Shown: positions 33,312-42,550, numbered from the stretch's first letter. The stretch is DNA of 64,000 bases from Yeosuana aquiaggeris (GCF_044003965.1 NZ_JBAWKC010000005.1:124001-188000), one strand, 5' to 3'. Numbers and translations are program-made. Notes: a model not told the origin generated them from the letters alone.

Positions 33312-35687
33312 ATGGAACATCATACTTGTTTCCACTGTGGTTTAGACACAACAAATTCTGAAATCATATTTGATGAAAAGTCATTTTGCTGCAATGGCTG
33401 CAAAACTGTTTATGAAATATTTTCAGAAAATGATTTGACCTGTTATTATGATTTACAGCAAGCACCAGGTTCTACTCCAAAAGAAATTGAAGGCAAATAT
33501 AATTTTTTAGATAATGAAAAGATTGTTGAAAAATTACTTGAATTTAATGATGAAAAAACGCAAATAATCACCTTATACATTCCTCATATCCATTGTAGCT
33601 CATGTATTTGGGTGTTAGAAAATTTAAGTAAAATTCATCCGTCGGTCAGCTTCTCCATGGTAAACTTTGGTAAAAAGAATGTCAGAATTACTTATAATTC
33701 TGAAACCCTTAGTTTAAAAAATTTAGTGATTCTATTAAATAGTATAGGCTATGAACCGTTTATTAGTTTAGATGATTATGGTCCTAGCAAGAAAAATATT
33801 GACCGATCTTTAATATATAAACTAGGGTTTGCAGGATTTGCTTTCGGAAATGTGATGTTTTTATCTTTTCCGGAATATTTTGAAGTGAATGAATTTTGGC
33901 TTGAACAATATAAGCCTTTATTTAGGTGGCTCATGTTTTCTTATTCTATTCCCGTCGTTTTTTATTCCGCACAAGAATATTTTATTTCAGCTTACAAAGG
34001 ATTGCGGTCTAAAATATTAAACATTGATGTGCCCATAGCTTTAGGAATCCTAGTGCTGTTTATAAGAAGTTCCGTAGAAATTATTTATGATATTGGTCCG
34101 GGCTTTTTTGATAGCTTAACAGGCCTTATTTTCTTCCTGTTACTAGGAAGGTTTTTTCAACAAAAAACATATTCTTTCCTATCTTTTGAGCGCGATTACA
34201 AATCATACTTTCCCATAGGTATTACTAAAATTTTACCCAATGGAAAAGAGGAATCTGTTCAGGTTTATGATATTGAAAAAGGTGACAGACTCTTAATAAG
34301 AAATGAAGAATTGATTCCAGTAGATTGTATTTTAATTAAAGGAAAAGCACATATAGATTATAGTTTTGTAACCGGAGAAGCTAAAGCGGTCACAAAAAAT
34401 TCAGGTGACAAACTTTTTGCAGGCGGAAAACAGCTCGATGGGGTTATTGAAGTTGATGTTTTAAAATCTGTAGAGCAAAGTTATTTAACCCAGTTATGGA
34501 GTAATGACGTTTTTAAAACAGATAAAGAAGAATCTTTTACAAGCATCACAAATAGTATCAGTAAATATTTTACAATAGCTATTTTATCCATCGCTATCAT
34601 TTCAACAAGTTTTTGGCTTTTTACTGATTCCAGCAAAGCTTTAAATGTTTTTACAGCCATTTTAATTATTGCCTGCCCATGTGCTCTAGCACTTTCAGCC
34701 CCTTTTACATTTGGAAATATTTTACGCATTTTAGGAACTAAAAAATTCTATCTGAAAAATGCCAGTGTCATTGAACAATTAGCTAAAATAGACACCATCA
34801 TTTTTGATAAAACTGGAACTATTACATCAAATAAAAACACCACTATAAATTATGAAGGCACCAATCTTTCAGATGAAGAAGAATTAACTTTAAAGAGCAC
34901 TTTAAGAGGCTCAAATCACCCATTAAGTCGAGCTTTATACGAGCTTCTGAATGATCATAATATTGTTTCATTAGACAATTATCAGGAATATATTGGTGAA
35001 GGAATTACAGGCCAATATAAAGAAACACAAATAAAAATAGGCTCTGCTCCTTTTGTGGGTTACACAAATGAGAACACTTCTTTAAACACTATTGTACATG
35101 TAAGCACTAATAATACCTACAAAGGCAAATTCACCTTTTACAATGCGTATAGGAAAGGCTTATCATATTTATTTAATACATTAAAAAAGGAATTTGATTT
35201 AGTCATTCTTTCAGGAGATAATGAAGGCGAAAAAGAAAATTTAACCAAATTATTACCCGCAAAAACAAAATTATTATTTAACCAAAAACCAGAAGACAAA
35301 TTAGAATATATAAAATACCATCAAAGTGAAGGCGCCCATATTTTAATGGTAGGTGATGGATTAAATGATGCAGGAGCCTTGGCACAAAGTAATGTAGGTA
35401 TTGCTATTTCAGAAAACGTCAATGTATTTTCTCCTGCCTGTGATGCCATCTTGGATGCTTCAAAATTTAATCAATTAGACCATTACATAAAGCTTTCAAA
35501 AACCGCTATAAAAATTATTAAATGGAGTTTTGCTTTATCCTTTATTTATAATATTATTGGACTTTATTTTGCTATAACGGGTCAATTGTCACCTGTTTTT
35601 GCAGCTATTTTAATGCCATTAAGTTCAATAAGTGTGGTTGTATTTACCACGCTGTCAACAAACATAGCCGGAAGAAAATTAAAGTAA
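33312..35687 (+). CDS. ccoI: Copper-translocating P1B-type ATPase for cbb3 oxidase assembly
   Basis: Heavy-metal P-type ATPase of the CcoI/FixI kind, thought to supply copper for the CuB site of cbb3 oxidase. I choose ATG 33312 because the promoter lies inside the longer open frame that starts at 33261, and MEHHTCFHCG is a typical opening. In order it has Cys-rich N-terminal motifs (CFHCG and CCNGC), an HMA domain with CSSC, transmembrane helices, the actuator VTGEAKAV, the ion-site ACPCALALS, the phosphorylation site DKTGT, and GDGLNDAGAL. The mature length is 791 residues. It lies immediately upstream of ccoS-ccoNO but has a separate promoter. Confidence 0.93.
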   Translation: MEHHTCFHCGLDTTNSEIIFDEKSFCCNGCKTVYEIFSENDLTCYYDLQQAPGSTPKEIEGKYNFLDNEKIVEKLLEFNDEKTQIITLYIPHIHCSSCIWVLENLSKIHPSVSFSMVNFGKKNVRITYNSETLSLKNLVILLNSIGYEPFISLDDYGPSKKNIDRSLIYKLGFAGFAFGNVMFLSFPEYFEVNEFWLEQYKPLFRWLMFSYSIPVVFYSAQEYFISAYKGLRSKILNIDVPIALGILVLFIRSSVEIIYDIGPGFFDSLTGLIFFLLLGRFFQQKTYSFLSFERDYKSYFPIGITKILPNGKEESVQVYDIEKGDRLLIRNEELIPVDCILIKGKAHIDYSFVTGEAKAVTKNSGDKLFAGGKQLDGVIEVDVLKSVEQSYLTQLWSNDVFKTDKEESFTSITNSISKYFTIAILSIAIISTSFWLFTDSSKALNVFTAILIIACPCALALSAPFTFGNILRILGTKKFYLKNASVIEQLAKIDTIIFDKTGTITSNKNTTINYEGTNLSDEEELTLKSTLRGSNHPLSRALYELLNDHNIVSLDNYQEYIGEGITGQYKETQIKIGSAPFVGYTNENTSLNTIVHVSTNNTYKGKFTFYNAYRKGLSYLFNTLKKEFDLVILSGDNEGEKENLTKLLPAKTKLLFNQKPEDKLEYIKYHQSEGAHILMVGDGLNDAGALAQSNVGIAISENVNVFSPACDAILDASKFNQLDHYIKLSKTAIKIIKWSFALSFIYNIIGLYFAITGQLSPVFAAILMPLSSISVVVFTTLSTNIAGRKLK

Positions 35688-35691
35688 AACA

Positions 35692-35734
35692 TGATATATA
35701 TCATTTTATTAGATAAACCATGAAAGTATTTTTA
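35692..35734 (+). promoter_or_regulatory. ccoS-ccoNOQP promoter with FNR/CRP-type operator
   Basis: A perfect palindrome TGATATATATCA (35692-35703) begins 5 bp after the ccoI stop. Its centre is 33 bp from that of TATTTTTA (35727-35734), a -7 element with one mismatch. The ccoS ATG is at 35755. Confidence 0.72.
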
Positions 35735-35754
35735 ACACTTAAATATAACAAGGT

Positions 35755-35940
35755 ATGAGTGTCATTTATATAATGCTGACTGTAAGCATTATTGTTGCTA
35801 TTATTTTTTTTATAGCCTTTATTATTGCCGTAAAAAATGGCCAGTTTGATGACAGTTATACTCCTTCCGTTCGTATGTTGTTTGAAGACGAACTTGTAAA
35901 AGAAAAATCCAATAAATCAATTCTAACCAAAAAAGATTAA
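35755..35940 (+). CDS. ccoS: cbb3-type oxidase assembly protein CcoS
   Basis: A 61-residue single-span membrane protein. The hydrophobic helix (IMLTVSIIVAIIFFIAFIIAV) is followed by the conserved soluble segment KNGQFDDSYTPSVRML, whose GQFDD is the family hallmark. CcoS is needed for cofactor insertion in cbb3 oxidase, together with CcoI. The next gene starts 11 bp later, so it belongs to the ccoNO operon. The size and position are typical. Confidence 0.92.
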   Translation: MSVIYIMLTVSIIVAIIFFIAFIIAVKNGQFDDSYTPSVRMLFEDELVKEKSNKSILTKKD

Positions 35941-35951
35941 TTTTTATAATT

Positions 35952-38135
35952 ATGGAAATGCAACAATTTCATTACGATAATAAAATCGTTACAAAATTCA
36001 TTTATGCCACAATAGTCTTTGGTGTTGTGGGAATGCTTGTAGGTTTAATACTTGCATTTATGTTTTTATTCCCTAACATGACTGATGGCATATCTTGGCT
36101 AAGTTTTGGTCGTTTAAGACCTTTACACACCAATGCGGTTATTTTTGCATTTGTAGGAAATGCCATGTTTGCCGGTATTTACTACTCTTTACAGCGCTTG
36201 CTAAAAACACGTATGGCAAGCGACCTATTAAGTAATATTAATTTTTGGGGTTGGCAGCTGATAATTGTTGCTGCTGCTATTTCTTTACCATTAGGATACT
36301 CAACATCTAAAGAATATGCCGAATTAGAATGGCCTATAGATATTGCTATTGCATTAATTTGGGTTGTTTTTGGTGTTAATATGATTTGGACAATACTAAA
36401 GAGAAGACAACGCCATTTGTATGTTGCTATTTGGTTTTATATTGCCACTTTTGTAACCGTAGCTGTACTTCATATTTTTAATAGTTTAGAACTTCCTGTC
36501 AATGCCCTTAAATCTTACTCCGTTTATGCCGGGGTTCAGGATGCCTTGGTACAATGGTGGTATGGTCACAATGCAGTAGCTTTCTTTTTAACCACACCTT
36601 TCTTAGGTTTAATGTATTATTTTGTTCCAAAAGCAGCCAATCGACCTGTGTATTCATATAGACTGTCCATTGTTCACTTCTGGTCATTAATCTTTATCTA
36701 TATCTGGGCAGGACCTCATCACTTATTATACACGGCACTTCCTGAATGGGCTCAAAACCTTGGGGTTGCATTTTCGGTAATGCTTCTAATGCCTTCTTGG
36801 GGTGGTATGATCAACGGATTATTAACACTTAGAGGCGCCTGGGATAAAGTAAGAACTGACCCTGTTTTAAAATTTTTAGTAGTAGCCATCACAGGTTATG
36901 GTATGGCCACCTTTGAAGGACCTACGTTATCATTAAAAAATGTAAATGCCATTGCGCATTTTACTGACTGGATTATTGCACATGTGCATGTTGGAGCACT
37001 AGCCTGGAATGGTTTTATGGCATTTGGTATCATATATTATCTAGTGCCAAGATTATTTAAAACAAAACTGTTCTCAATAGGATTAGCTAATTTGCATTTC
37101 TGGTTAGGTACCTTAGGCATCATAATGTATGCCCTACCCATGTATGTCGCCGGGTTTACACAAGCCAGTATGTGGAAACAATTTAATCCTGATGGTACTT
37201 TAGTATATGGTAACTTCCTTGAAACCGTTTCAGAAATTATTCCTATGTATTGGATGCGTGCTATTGGTGGCACCTTATACTTGACTGGTATGCTTATTTT
37301 AGTTTACAATATCATTGCGACTATTAGATCTGGAAGCGCCGTCACCGATGAACTAGCTGAAGCTCCTGCATTAGAGCGCGTTTCTAAACATAGATTAGCA
37401 GGTGAAGCATGGCATTCTTGGTTAGAACGCAAACCTGTTAAATTAACCATTTTTGCAACGATTGCCATCCTAATTGGTGGTATTGTTCAAATTGTTCCAA
37501 CCATATTAGTAAAATCTAATATCCCGACTATCGCCAGTGTAAAACCATATACACCCCTTGAACTTGAAGGACGCGATTTATACATACGCGAAGGATGCGT
37601 GGGTTGTCACTCACAAATGATTAGACCTTTCAGAAGTGAAGTGGAACGCTATGGAGAATATTCTAAAGCTGGAGAATATGTTTATGACCATCCTTTTTTA
37701 TGGGGAAGTAAACGTACCGGGCCAGACTTACACCGCATAGGAGGTAAATACTCAGATAACTGGCATTTAAATCACATGTATGATCCTAGAAGTACTTCAA
37801 GTGGTTCTATCATGCCAAATTATAAATGGCTGGTAACATCTGAATTAGATAAATCTCAAACTGAAGCTAAAATGAAAACTATGGTTTCACTTGGTGTTCC
37901 ATATTCAGAAGAAGAAATTGCAAATGCGCAACAACAAATGCTGGATCAAGGTACTGAAATAGAAAACAACCTTTATAATGACCCTGATTTTGTTACCAGT
38001 TATGAAGCCGATAAAAATAATGCGGCACAAAATGGAAGGCCGTTTGTGGAAATGAAAAATCGCGAAATAGTAGCCATGATTGCCTACTTGCAGCGATTAG
38101 GAACAGATATTAAAGTAAAAGATATTCAGGAATAA
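35952..38135 (+). CDS. ccoNO: cbb3-type cytochrome c oxidase, fused subunits I and II (CcoN-CcoO)
   Basis: Catalytic core of the high-affinity terminal oxidase in the inner membrane. Residues 1 to ~500 are CcoN, with many membrane helices and haem/CuB histidine segments such as RPLHTNAVIFAF, WWYGHNAVAFF, AGPHHLLYT and WIIAHVHVGALAWNG. Residues ~515-727 are CcoO, with one membrane anchor and a c-type haem site GCVGCHSQMIRPF (C549, C552, H553). It continues with RTGPDLHRIGGKY and the axial Met region GSIMPNYKWL. In Proteobacteria these are separate genes; fusion is known in Bacteroidota. No stop or frameshift separates the halves. Confidence 0.95.
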   Translation: MEMQQFHYDNKIVTKFIYATIVFGVVGMLVGLILAFMFLFPNMTDGISWLSFGRLRPLHTNAVIFAFVGNAMFAGIYYSLQRLLKTRMASDLLSNINFWGWQLIIVAAAISLPLGYSTSKEYAELEWPIDIAIALIWVVFGVNMIWTILKRRQRHLYVAIWFYIATFVTVAVLHIFNSLELPVNALKSYSVYAGVQDALVQWWYGHNAVAFFLTTPFLGLMYYFVPKAANRPVYSYRLSIVHFWSLIFIYIWAGPHHLLYTALPEWAQNLGVAFSVMLLMPSWGGMINGLLTLRGAWDKVRTDPVLKFLVVAITGYGMATFEGPTLSLKNVNAIAHFTDWIIAHVHVGALAWNGFMAFGIIYYLVPRLFKTKLFSIGLANLHFWLGTLGIIMYALPMYVAGFTQASMWKQFNPDGTLVYGNFLETVSEIIPMYWMRAIGGTLYLTGMLILVYNIIATIRSGSAVTDELAEAPALERVSKHRLAGEAWHSWLERKPVKLTIFATIAILIGGIVQIVPTILVKSNIPTIASVKPYTPLELEGRDLYIREGCVGCHSQMIRPFRSEVERYGEYSKAGEYVYDHPFLWGSKRTGPDLHRIGGKYSDNWHLNHMYDPRSTSSGSIMPNYKWLVTSELDKSQTEAKMKTMVSLGVPYSEEEIANAQQQMLDQGTEIENNLYNDPDFVTSYEADKNNAAQNGRPFVEMKNREIVAMIAYLQRLGTDIKVKDIQE

Positions 38136-38156
38136 TTAATTCATTAAAAAAGGAAC

Positions 38157-38348
38157 ATGTTAAAATTTGTCAAAAATTATATGGAGACCATTTCAGGAAT
38201 TGAAATTTATCCAATCATATCTTTACTTATATTTTTCACTTTTTTTGTCATTCTTTTTTGGTGGGTATTTACTGCAAAAAAGGAATATATTAATAAAGTG
38301 AGTCAACTTCCATTAGATAATAATAACCAAAACGATATTTTGTTATGA
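38157..38348 (+). CDS. ccoQ: Small CcoQ-like subunit of cbb3 oxidase
   Basis: A 63-residue protein with one membrane helix (YPIISLLIFFTFFVILFWWV) and a short basic tail (TAKKEYINKV). It lies between ccoNO and ccoP, where CcoQ/FixQ is usually found, and its stop overlaps the ccoP start by 4 bp (ATGA). Assignment rests on size, topology and position, since CcoQ sequences are poorly conserved. Confidence 0.8.
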   Translation: MLKFVKNYMETISGIEIYPIISLLIFFTFFVILFWWVFTAKKEYINKVSQLPLDNNNQNDILL

Positions 38349-39289
38349 GAAACCTTATTCCGTCTTACATCAGAGTACCCGTCATATTCTTTATAATTTT
38401 CGGGCTTGTAGAATATTTTGTCGATTCTGGTGCGCAACCAGCTTTTATAAAATTCCCAATAGTACTATTGTTTTTAACTTTGATCTTAATAATCCTAATT
38501 GCAATTGAAGCCATTGTAGGCGCTTTAGAAAATGTTATGTTTCAAAGCTTAAGTGCAAAAGAAAAAGAACGTTTTCTAGCCTCAAAAAACAAAACGCCAG
38601 AGTTTGCATGGATTAAAAACACTTATAAAAAATTAGTTGGCACAAAACCAATTGAAGAAGAAGGTGAATTGATTTTAGATCACAATTATGATGGTATTAA
38701 AGAATTAGATAATTCTTTACCGCCTTGGTGGTTATACTCTTTTTATGCCTCTATAATTTTTGCGGCTATATATTTAGTGAATTTCCACATATTTGGAAAT
38801 AATAGTCAGTTTGATGAATATGCTGAAGAATATAAACAAGCCGAAATCAGTATTGCCGAATATAAAAAGAATGCTAAAGATTTAATAGACATCAATACCG
38901 TAACACTTTTAACAGATCCAGCAGATTTAAATAGTGGAAAAGCAATTTTTGAACAGAATTGCATAGCATGTCATATGGCTGATGGAGGAGGTGGCATTGG
39001 TCCAAACTTAACTGATAATCACTGGATTTTAGGTGGAGGTATTAAAAATGTATTTAAAACTATTACAGAGGGCGGACGTGATGGAAAAGGAATGATATCC
39101 TGGAAACAAAACTTTAAACCATCTGAGATAGCACAAGTAGCGAGTTATGTATTGTCTTTACAAGGTACTACACCAGCAAACCCTAAAGCACCTGAAGGGG
39201 ATGTGTGGGTAGATGAAAGTGTGAGCGCTCCAGCTGTTGAAACAACAACCACTGAAGTAGATTCCTTGTCTGCTGCACCTGCTAAATAA
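38345..39289 (+). CDS. ccoP: cbb3-type oxidase subunit III (CcoP), single-haem form
   Basis: Membrane-anchored c-type cytochrome that passes electrons to CcoO/CcoN. The N-terminus has two hydrophobic segments (FIIFGLVEYFV and PIVLLFLTLILIILIAIEA), and a further span follows near residue 135 (PPWWLYSFYASIIFAAIYLV). There is one haem-binding site, NCIACHMADGGGGIGPNL (C206, C209, H210), with the distal Met in KGMISWK. Proteobacterial CcoP carries two haem domains; only one CxxCH is present here. The Ala/Thr/Pro-rich C-terminus looks flexible. It overlaps ccoQ by 4 bp. Confidence 0.92.
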   Translation: MRNLIPSYIRVPVIFFIIFGLVEYFVDSGAQPAFIKFPIVLLFLTLILIILIAIEAIVGALENVMFQSLSAKEKERFLASKNKTPEFAWIKNTYKKLVGTKPIEEEGELILDHNYDGIKELDNSLPPWWLYSFYASIIFAAIYLVNFHIFGNNSQFDEYAEEYKQAEISIAEYKKNAKDLIDINTVTLLTDPADLNSGKAIFEQNCIACHMADGGGGIGPNLTDNHWILGGGIKNVFKTITEGGRDGKGMISWKQNFKPSEIAQVASYVLSLQGTTPANPKAPEGDVWVDESVSAPAVETTTTEVDSLSAAPAK

Positions 39290-39303
39290 AATTATCAACA
39301 TTA

Positions 39304-39344
39304 AGAAGCAATAAATCAAAATAAATGATTGTTTTATTGCTTCT
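39304..39344 (+). repeat. Hairpin between ccoP and ccoG
   Basis: A 12-bp perfect stem (AGAAGCAATAAA / TTTATTGCTTCT) with a 17-nt loop, 15 bp after the ccoP stop and 23 bp before the ccoG start. There is no T-run. It may stabilise the structural-gene mRNA or lower expression of the assembly genes downstream. Confidence 0.5.
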
Positions 39345-39366
39345 ATAATATTATGACTCCATCAAA

Positions 39367-40791
39367 ATGGAAACCCCTGAAAACGAAAATTTTAGAGATT
39401 CGATTGGCACCATAAACGAAGCAGGTAAGCGTGCTTGGGTTTTTCCTAAAAAGCCAAGTGGCAGACTGTATGAGTCAAGAAAGCTTCTAAGCTATTTTCT
39501 TTTAGCCTTTTTAGTTTTTTCTCCATTCATAAAAATTAATGGAAATCAATTTTTGATGTTCAACATATTAGAACGTCGATTTAATGTTTTTAGCTTTCCT
39601 TTTTGGCCTCAGGATTTCCACTTATTTGTCATCTCAATGTTAATCGGGGTTATTTTTATCACTTTATTTACAGTAGCTTTTGGTCGTATTTTCTGTGGAT
39701 GGATTTGTCCTCAAACCATTTTTATGGAAATGGTATTCAGGCGTATTGAATTTTGGATAGATGGTGATAGAAGCAAACAAATTAAACTCGCAAAACAACC
39801 TTGGAATGCTGAAAAAATAAGAAAACGCCTTTTAAAATGGTTTATCTTTTTAGTGATTTCATTTCTGATTGCTAATGTATTTTTAGCTTATTTAATAGGC
39901 AGTGATAAAGTGGTTCAATATGTTGTTGAAGGTCCGTCAGAACATTTGTCTACCTTATTCCCATTAGGAATATTCACAGCAGTATTTTATTTTGTGTTTG
40001 CCTGGTTTAGAGAACAAGTCTGCATCATTGCCTGTCCGTATGGTAGATTGCAAGGAGTACTCTTAGATAATAAATCTATAGTAGTCGCTTATGACTATAA
40101 GCGTGGTGAGGCTGAAAATGGAAGAAAAAAATGGCGTAAAGGTGAAGATAGAAAGGCTCTAGGTCATGGTGATTGTATAGATTGTAAGCAATGTGTTCAT
40201 GTATGTCCTACCAATATTGATATAAGAAACGGAACCCAACTGGAATGTGTGAATTGCACTGCATGTATTGATGAATGTGATACTATCATGGAAAAAATAG
40301 GCCTTGAAAAAGGGCTTATCAGATATGCCAGTGAAGCTGAAATAGAAAATAAGGAACCATTTAAATTAACTGCAAGATTAAAAGGGTACATTGCCGTACT
40401 CATAATTCTTACAGGAGTTTTAACAGGGATGTTATTTTTAAGAAATGATGTAGAAGCCAGAGTATTAAGATTACCCGGGCAATTGTATGAGCACAAGGAA
40501 AATAATGTTATTAGTAATGTATTTACATATAAATTAGTAAATAAAACAAATAAAGAAATTGATGATGTTATTTTCAAATTAAGAAAATATAAAGGGACTA
40601 TTAAACTTGTTTCAACAAAAGATAATTTTACAGTGCCGTCACAAGGCATTGCTGAAGGCACTTTATTCATTGAGATAAACAAAAGTGACTTAAAAGGTGA
40701 TAAAAATAAATTGATGATCGAGGTTTATAGTCATGAAAAACTGATTGAAACCACGACTGTTAACTTTTTAGGGCCAAGAAGTTATAACTAA
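39367..40791 (+). CDS. ccoG: Cytochrome c oxidase accessory protein CcoG (RdxA/FixG)
   Basis: Polyferredoxin-like membrane protein that helps reduce copper for cbb3 oxidase assembly. Five or so membrane helices are interspersed with Cys motifs: FCGWICPQ, CIIACPYGR, and two 4Fe-4S ferredoxin sites CIDCKQCVHVCP and CVNCTACIDECD. The C-terminal 120 residues form an Ig-like periplasmic domain (NVISNVFTYKLVNKTNKEID) typical of FixG. The 474 residues are normal. Another gene follows after 12 bp (ccoH), then the SafE-like gene, so the assembly genes form one block. Confidence 0.93.
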   Translation: METPENENFRDSIGTINEAGKRAWVFPKKPSGRLYESRKLLSYFLLAFLVFSPFIKINGNQFLMFNILERRFNVFSFPFWPQDFHLFVISMLIGVIFITLFTVAFGRIFCGWICPQTIFMEMVFRRIEFWIDGDRSKQIKLAKQPWNAEKIRKRLLKWFIFLVISFLIANVFLAYLIGSDKVVQYVVEGPSEHLSTLFPLGIFTAVFYFVFAWFREQVCIIACPYGRLQGVLLDNKSIVVAYDYKRGEAENGRKKWRKGEDRKALGHGDCIDCKQCVHVCPTNIDIRNGTQLECVNCTACIDECDTIMEKIGLEKGLIRYASEAEIENKEPFKLTARLKGYIAVLIILTGVLTGMLFLRNDVEARVLRLPGQLYEHKENNVISNVFTYKLVNKTNKEIDDVIFKLRKYKGTIKLVSTKDNFTVPSQGIAEGTLFIEINKSDLKGDKNKLMIEVYSHEKLIETTTVNFLGPRSYN

Positions 40792-40803
40792 AATAAAAAT
40801 ATT

Positions 40804-41250
40804 ATGAAATTTAATTGGGGAACTGGAATTGTTTTAGCTTTTATTGGCTTTATTTCCTTTATCATGTATTTTGTTATTTCAATGAATTTTAACCAAAAAT
40901 ATGATCATGATTTAGTGACAGAGGATTATTATAAAGCAGAACTTGGTTATCAAGAAGATATTAATAAACAAAATAATGCCAAGGGTCTTGAAGAAGATAT
41001 TTCATATACTAAAACATCAAAAGGCATAGTTTTTAAATTCCCATATAATTTTGATTCAAAAAAAATTACTGGTAAAGTGTTCCTATATAGACCATCTAAC
41101 AAACAACTAGATTTTGAAACTCCAATTTCAATATCTGAATCTTATTTGCTCGTACCTGACAAACGTTTATTAGATGGTCGTTGGAACATTACAATTGATT
41201 GGCAGTATAACGAAACGTCATATCTGTTTAAAAAATCAATTGTATATTAA
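40804..41250 (+). CDS. ccoH: FixH/CcoH family cbb3 assembly protein
   Basis: A 148-residue protein with one N-terminal membrane helix (GTGIVLAFIGFISFIMYFVI) and a beta-rich periplasmic part, containing the family's DLVTEDYYKAELGYQEDINK near residues 38-57 and a final RWNITIDWQYNE. FixH/CcoH stabilises cbb3 oxidase during assembly. It lies 12 bp after ccoG and 3 bp before the SafE-like gene. Confidence 0.9.
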   Translation: MKFNWGTGIVLAFIGFISFIMYFVISMNFNQKYDHDLVTEDYYKAELGYQEDINKQNNAKGLEEDISYTKTSKGIVFKFPYNFDSKKITGKVFLYRPSNKQLDFETPISISESYLLVPDKRLLDGRWNITIDWQYNETSYLFKKSIVY

Positions 41251-41253
41251 ACT

Positions 41254-41955
41254 ATGCTTATTTCGGCCTTTTTATTAGGACTATTAGGAAGTTTCCATTG
41301 TGTTGGCATGTGCGGACCTATCGCATTTATGCTTCCAGTTGACCGAAATAACACGTATAAAAAAGTTACTCAGCTTTCCTTATATCATATAGGCAGACTT
41401 TTATCTTACAGTATTATGGGATTGGTTTTTGGTCTCATTGGTAAAGGTCTGAATTTGTTTGGTTTCCAGCAACAACTCTCTATTATCATTGGAGTTATTA
41501 TGATTATTGTTATACTTATCCCTTATAAAACATTTAATAAATACAATGTATCAAAACCAATTTATAAAGTCATTTCAAAAGTTAAATCTGCTTTAGGCTC
41601 TGCTTTAAAGAAAAAAACGTCTGATACTTTTTTAACTATTGGTTTTTTGAACGGATTTTTACCATGTGGATTAGTCTACATGGCCGTTTTTGGTGCTATT
41701 GCCGGTGGAAACGCCGCTGAAGGAAGTCTATATATGGCATTTTTTGGATTAGGCACCATTCCGTTAATGACCACTGCTATTTACTTTAGCAACTTTTTAA
41801 AAGGGGCCATGCGTCAAAAAATTCAAAAAGCGATTCCTGTTTTTGTGGTTTTAATAGGGGTTCTTTTTATCCTTAGAGGTCTTGGTTTGGGCATTCCTTA
41901 CATCTCTCCTGCCCCAGTTTCAGATATGGTAACAGGTTCGATGAACTGCCATTAG
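41254..41955 (+). CDS. SafE/DsbD-like membrane protein in the cbb3 operon
   Basis: A 233-residue polytopic membrane protein of the sulfite exporter TauE/SafE-like (DsbD-type) group with about six helices. Conserved cysteines occur in the first helix (GSFHCVGMCGP) and in GFLPCGLVYMA, the pseudo-symmetric pattern of this family. In other bacteria related proteins next to cco genes act in copper supply or thiol transfer for the oxidase, and the position 3 bp after ccoH supports that role here. The exact substrate is not known. It is the last gene of the cco cluster. Confidence 0.82.
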   Translation: MLISAFLLGLLGSFHCVGMCGPIAFMLPVDRNNTYKKVTQLSLYHIGRLLSYSIMGLVFGLIGKGLNLFGFQQQLSIIIGVIMIIVILIPYKTFNKYNVSKPIYKVISKVKSALGSALKKKTSDTFLTIGFLNGFLPCGLVYMAVFGAIAGGNAAEGSLYMAFFGLGTIPLMTTAIYFSNFLKGAMRQKIQKAIPVFVVLIGVLFILRGLGLGIPYISPAPVSDMVTGSMNCH

Positions 41956-42042
41956 GCCATTATCATACTTGCTAATTCAAGTGAACTATCTTTTTTATTA
42001 GCTATTTATTTAACATAAAAATATTATCTTTAAAAAAATAAT

Positions 42043-42081
42043 ATTACATGTTTTTTTATTACTGTACATAGAACATGTAAT
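42043..42081. repeat. Inverted repeat upstream of osmC
   Basis: ATTACATGTT (42043-42052) and AACATGTAAT (42072-42081) form a perfect 10-bp inverted repeat separated by 19 bp. It lies 50-88 bp before the OsmC start. Two spaced half-sites for a regulator, or a leader hairpin, are both possible. Confidence 0.45.
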
Positions 42082-42130
42082 TCATACACTACATAAAATA
42101 AATATTCAATTAAAAACTAATTTAATCAAC

Positions 42131-42544
42131 ATGAAAAGAAAAGGAGAAGCCTTTTGGACGGGTACTGGAAAAGATGGTAATGGCCATTTAACAACACAAA
42201 GCAAAGTTTTAAATGAAACGCAATATTCATTCTCATCACGTTTTGAAAATGGCATTGGCACCAATCCTGAAGAATTAATTGCAGCGGCACATGCAGGATG
42301 TTTTACTATGAAATTGGCATTTATCTTACAAGCTAAAAACTATACAGCCGAATCATTGAACACCACTTGTAAAATAACTCTTGATGATGGTAGCATTACA
42401 CAATCTCATTTAGTCCTTGATGCAAAGGTGAAAGGTATCTCCAAAAATGAATTTGAAGAATCAGTAAAAGATGCTGAGTTAAATTGCCCTATTTCAAAAT
42501 TATTAGATACTCAAATTACTGTTGATTTCACTTTAAATAGTTAA
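42131..42544 (+). CDS. OsmC/Ohr family peroxiredoxin
   Basis: A 137-residue thiol peroxidase of the OsmC type, reducing organic hydroperoxides. The two reactive cysteines are present in ELIAAAHAGCFTMKLAF (C57) and ELNCPISKLL (C119), and the opening KRKGEAFWTGTGKDGNGHL is characteristic. It is a single gene with a terminator after it. An inverted repeat sits upstream, so it may be separately stress-regulated. It lies beside the cbb3 cluster but has no FNR-type site of its own. Confidence 0.9.
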   Translation: MKRKGEAFWTGTGKDGNGHLTTQSKVLNETQYSFSSRFENGIGTNPEELIAAAHAGCFTMKLAFILQAKNYTAESLNTTCKITLDDGSITQSHLVLDAKVKGISKNEFEESVKDAELNCPISKLLDTQITVDFTLNS

Positions 42545-42550
42545 AAATAA

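Noticed and set aside
35720..35758. A 12-residue ORF (MKVFLTLKYNKV) overlapping the ccoS start by ATGA.
   Set aside because: The predicted transcription start from the -7 element at 35727-35734 is downstream of its ATG, so it would not be on the mRNA.
40197..40682. A 161-codon open frame antisense to ccoG.
   Set aside because: It lies wholly inside a well-supported gene, lacks any recognisable domain and has no promoter; it is a by-product of the sense codons.
42025..42032. TATCTTTA as a -7 element for osmC.
   Set aside because: One mismatch in a very AT-rich stretch, almost 100 bp from the start codon and no phased operator; too weak to call.
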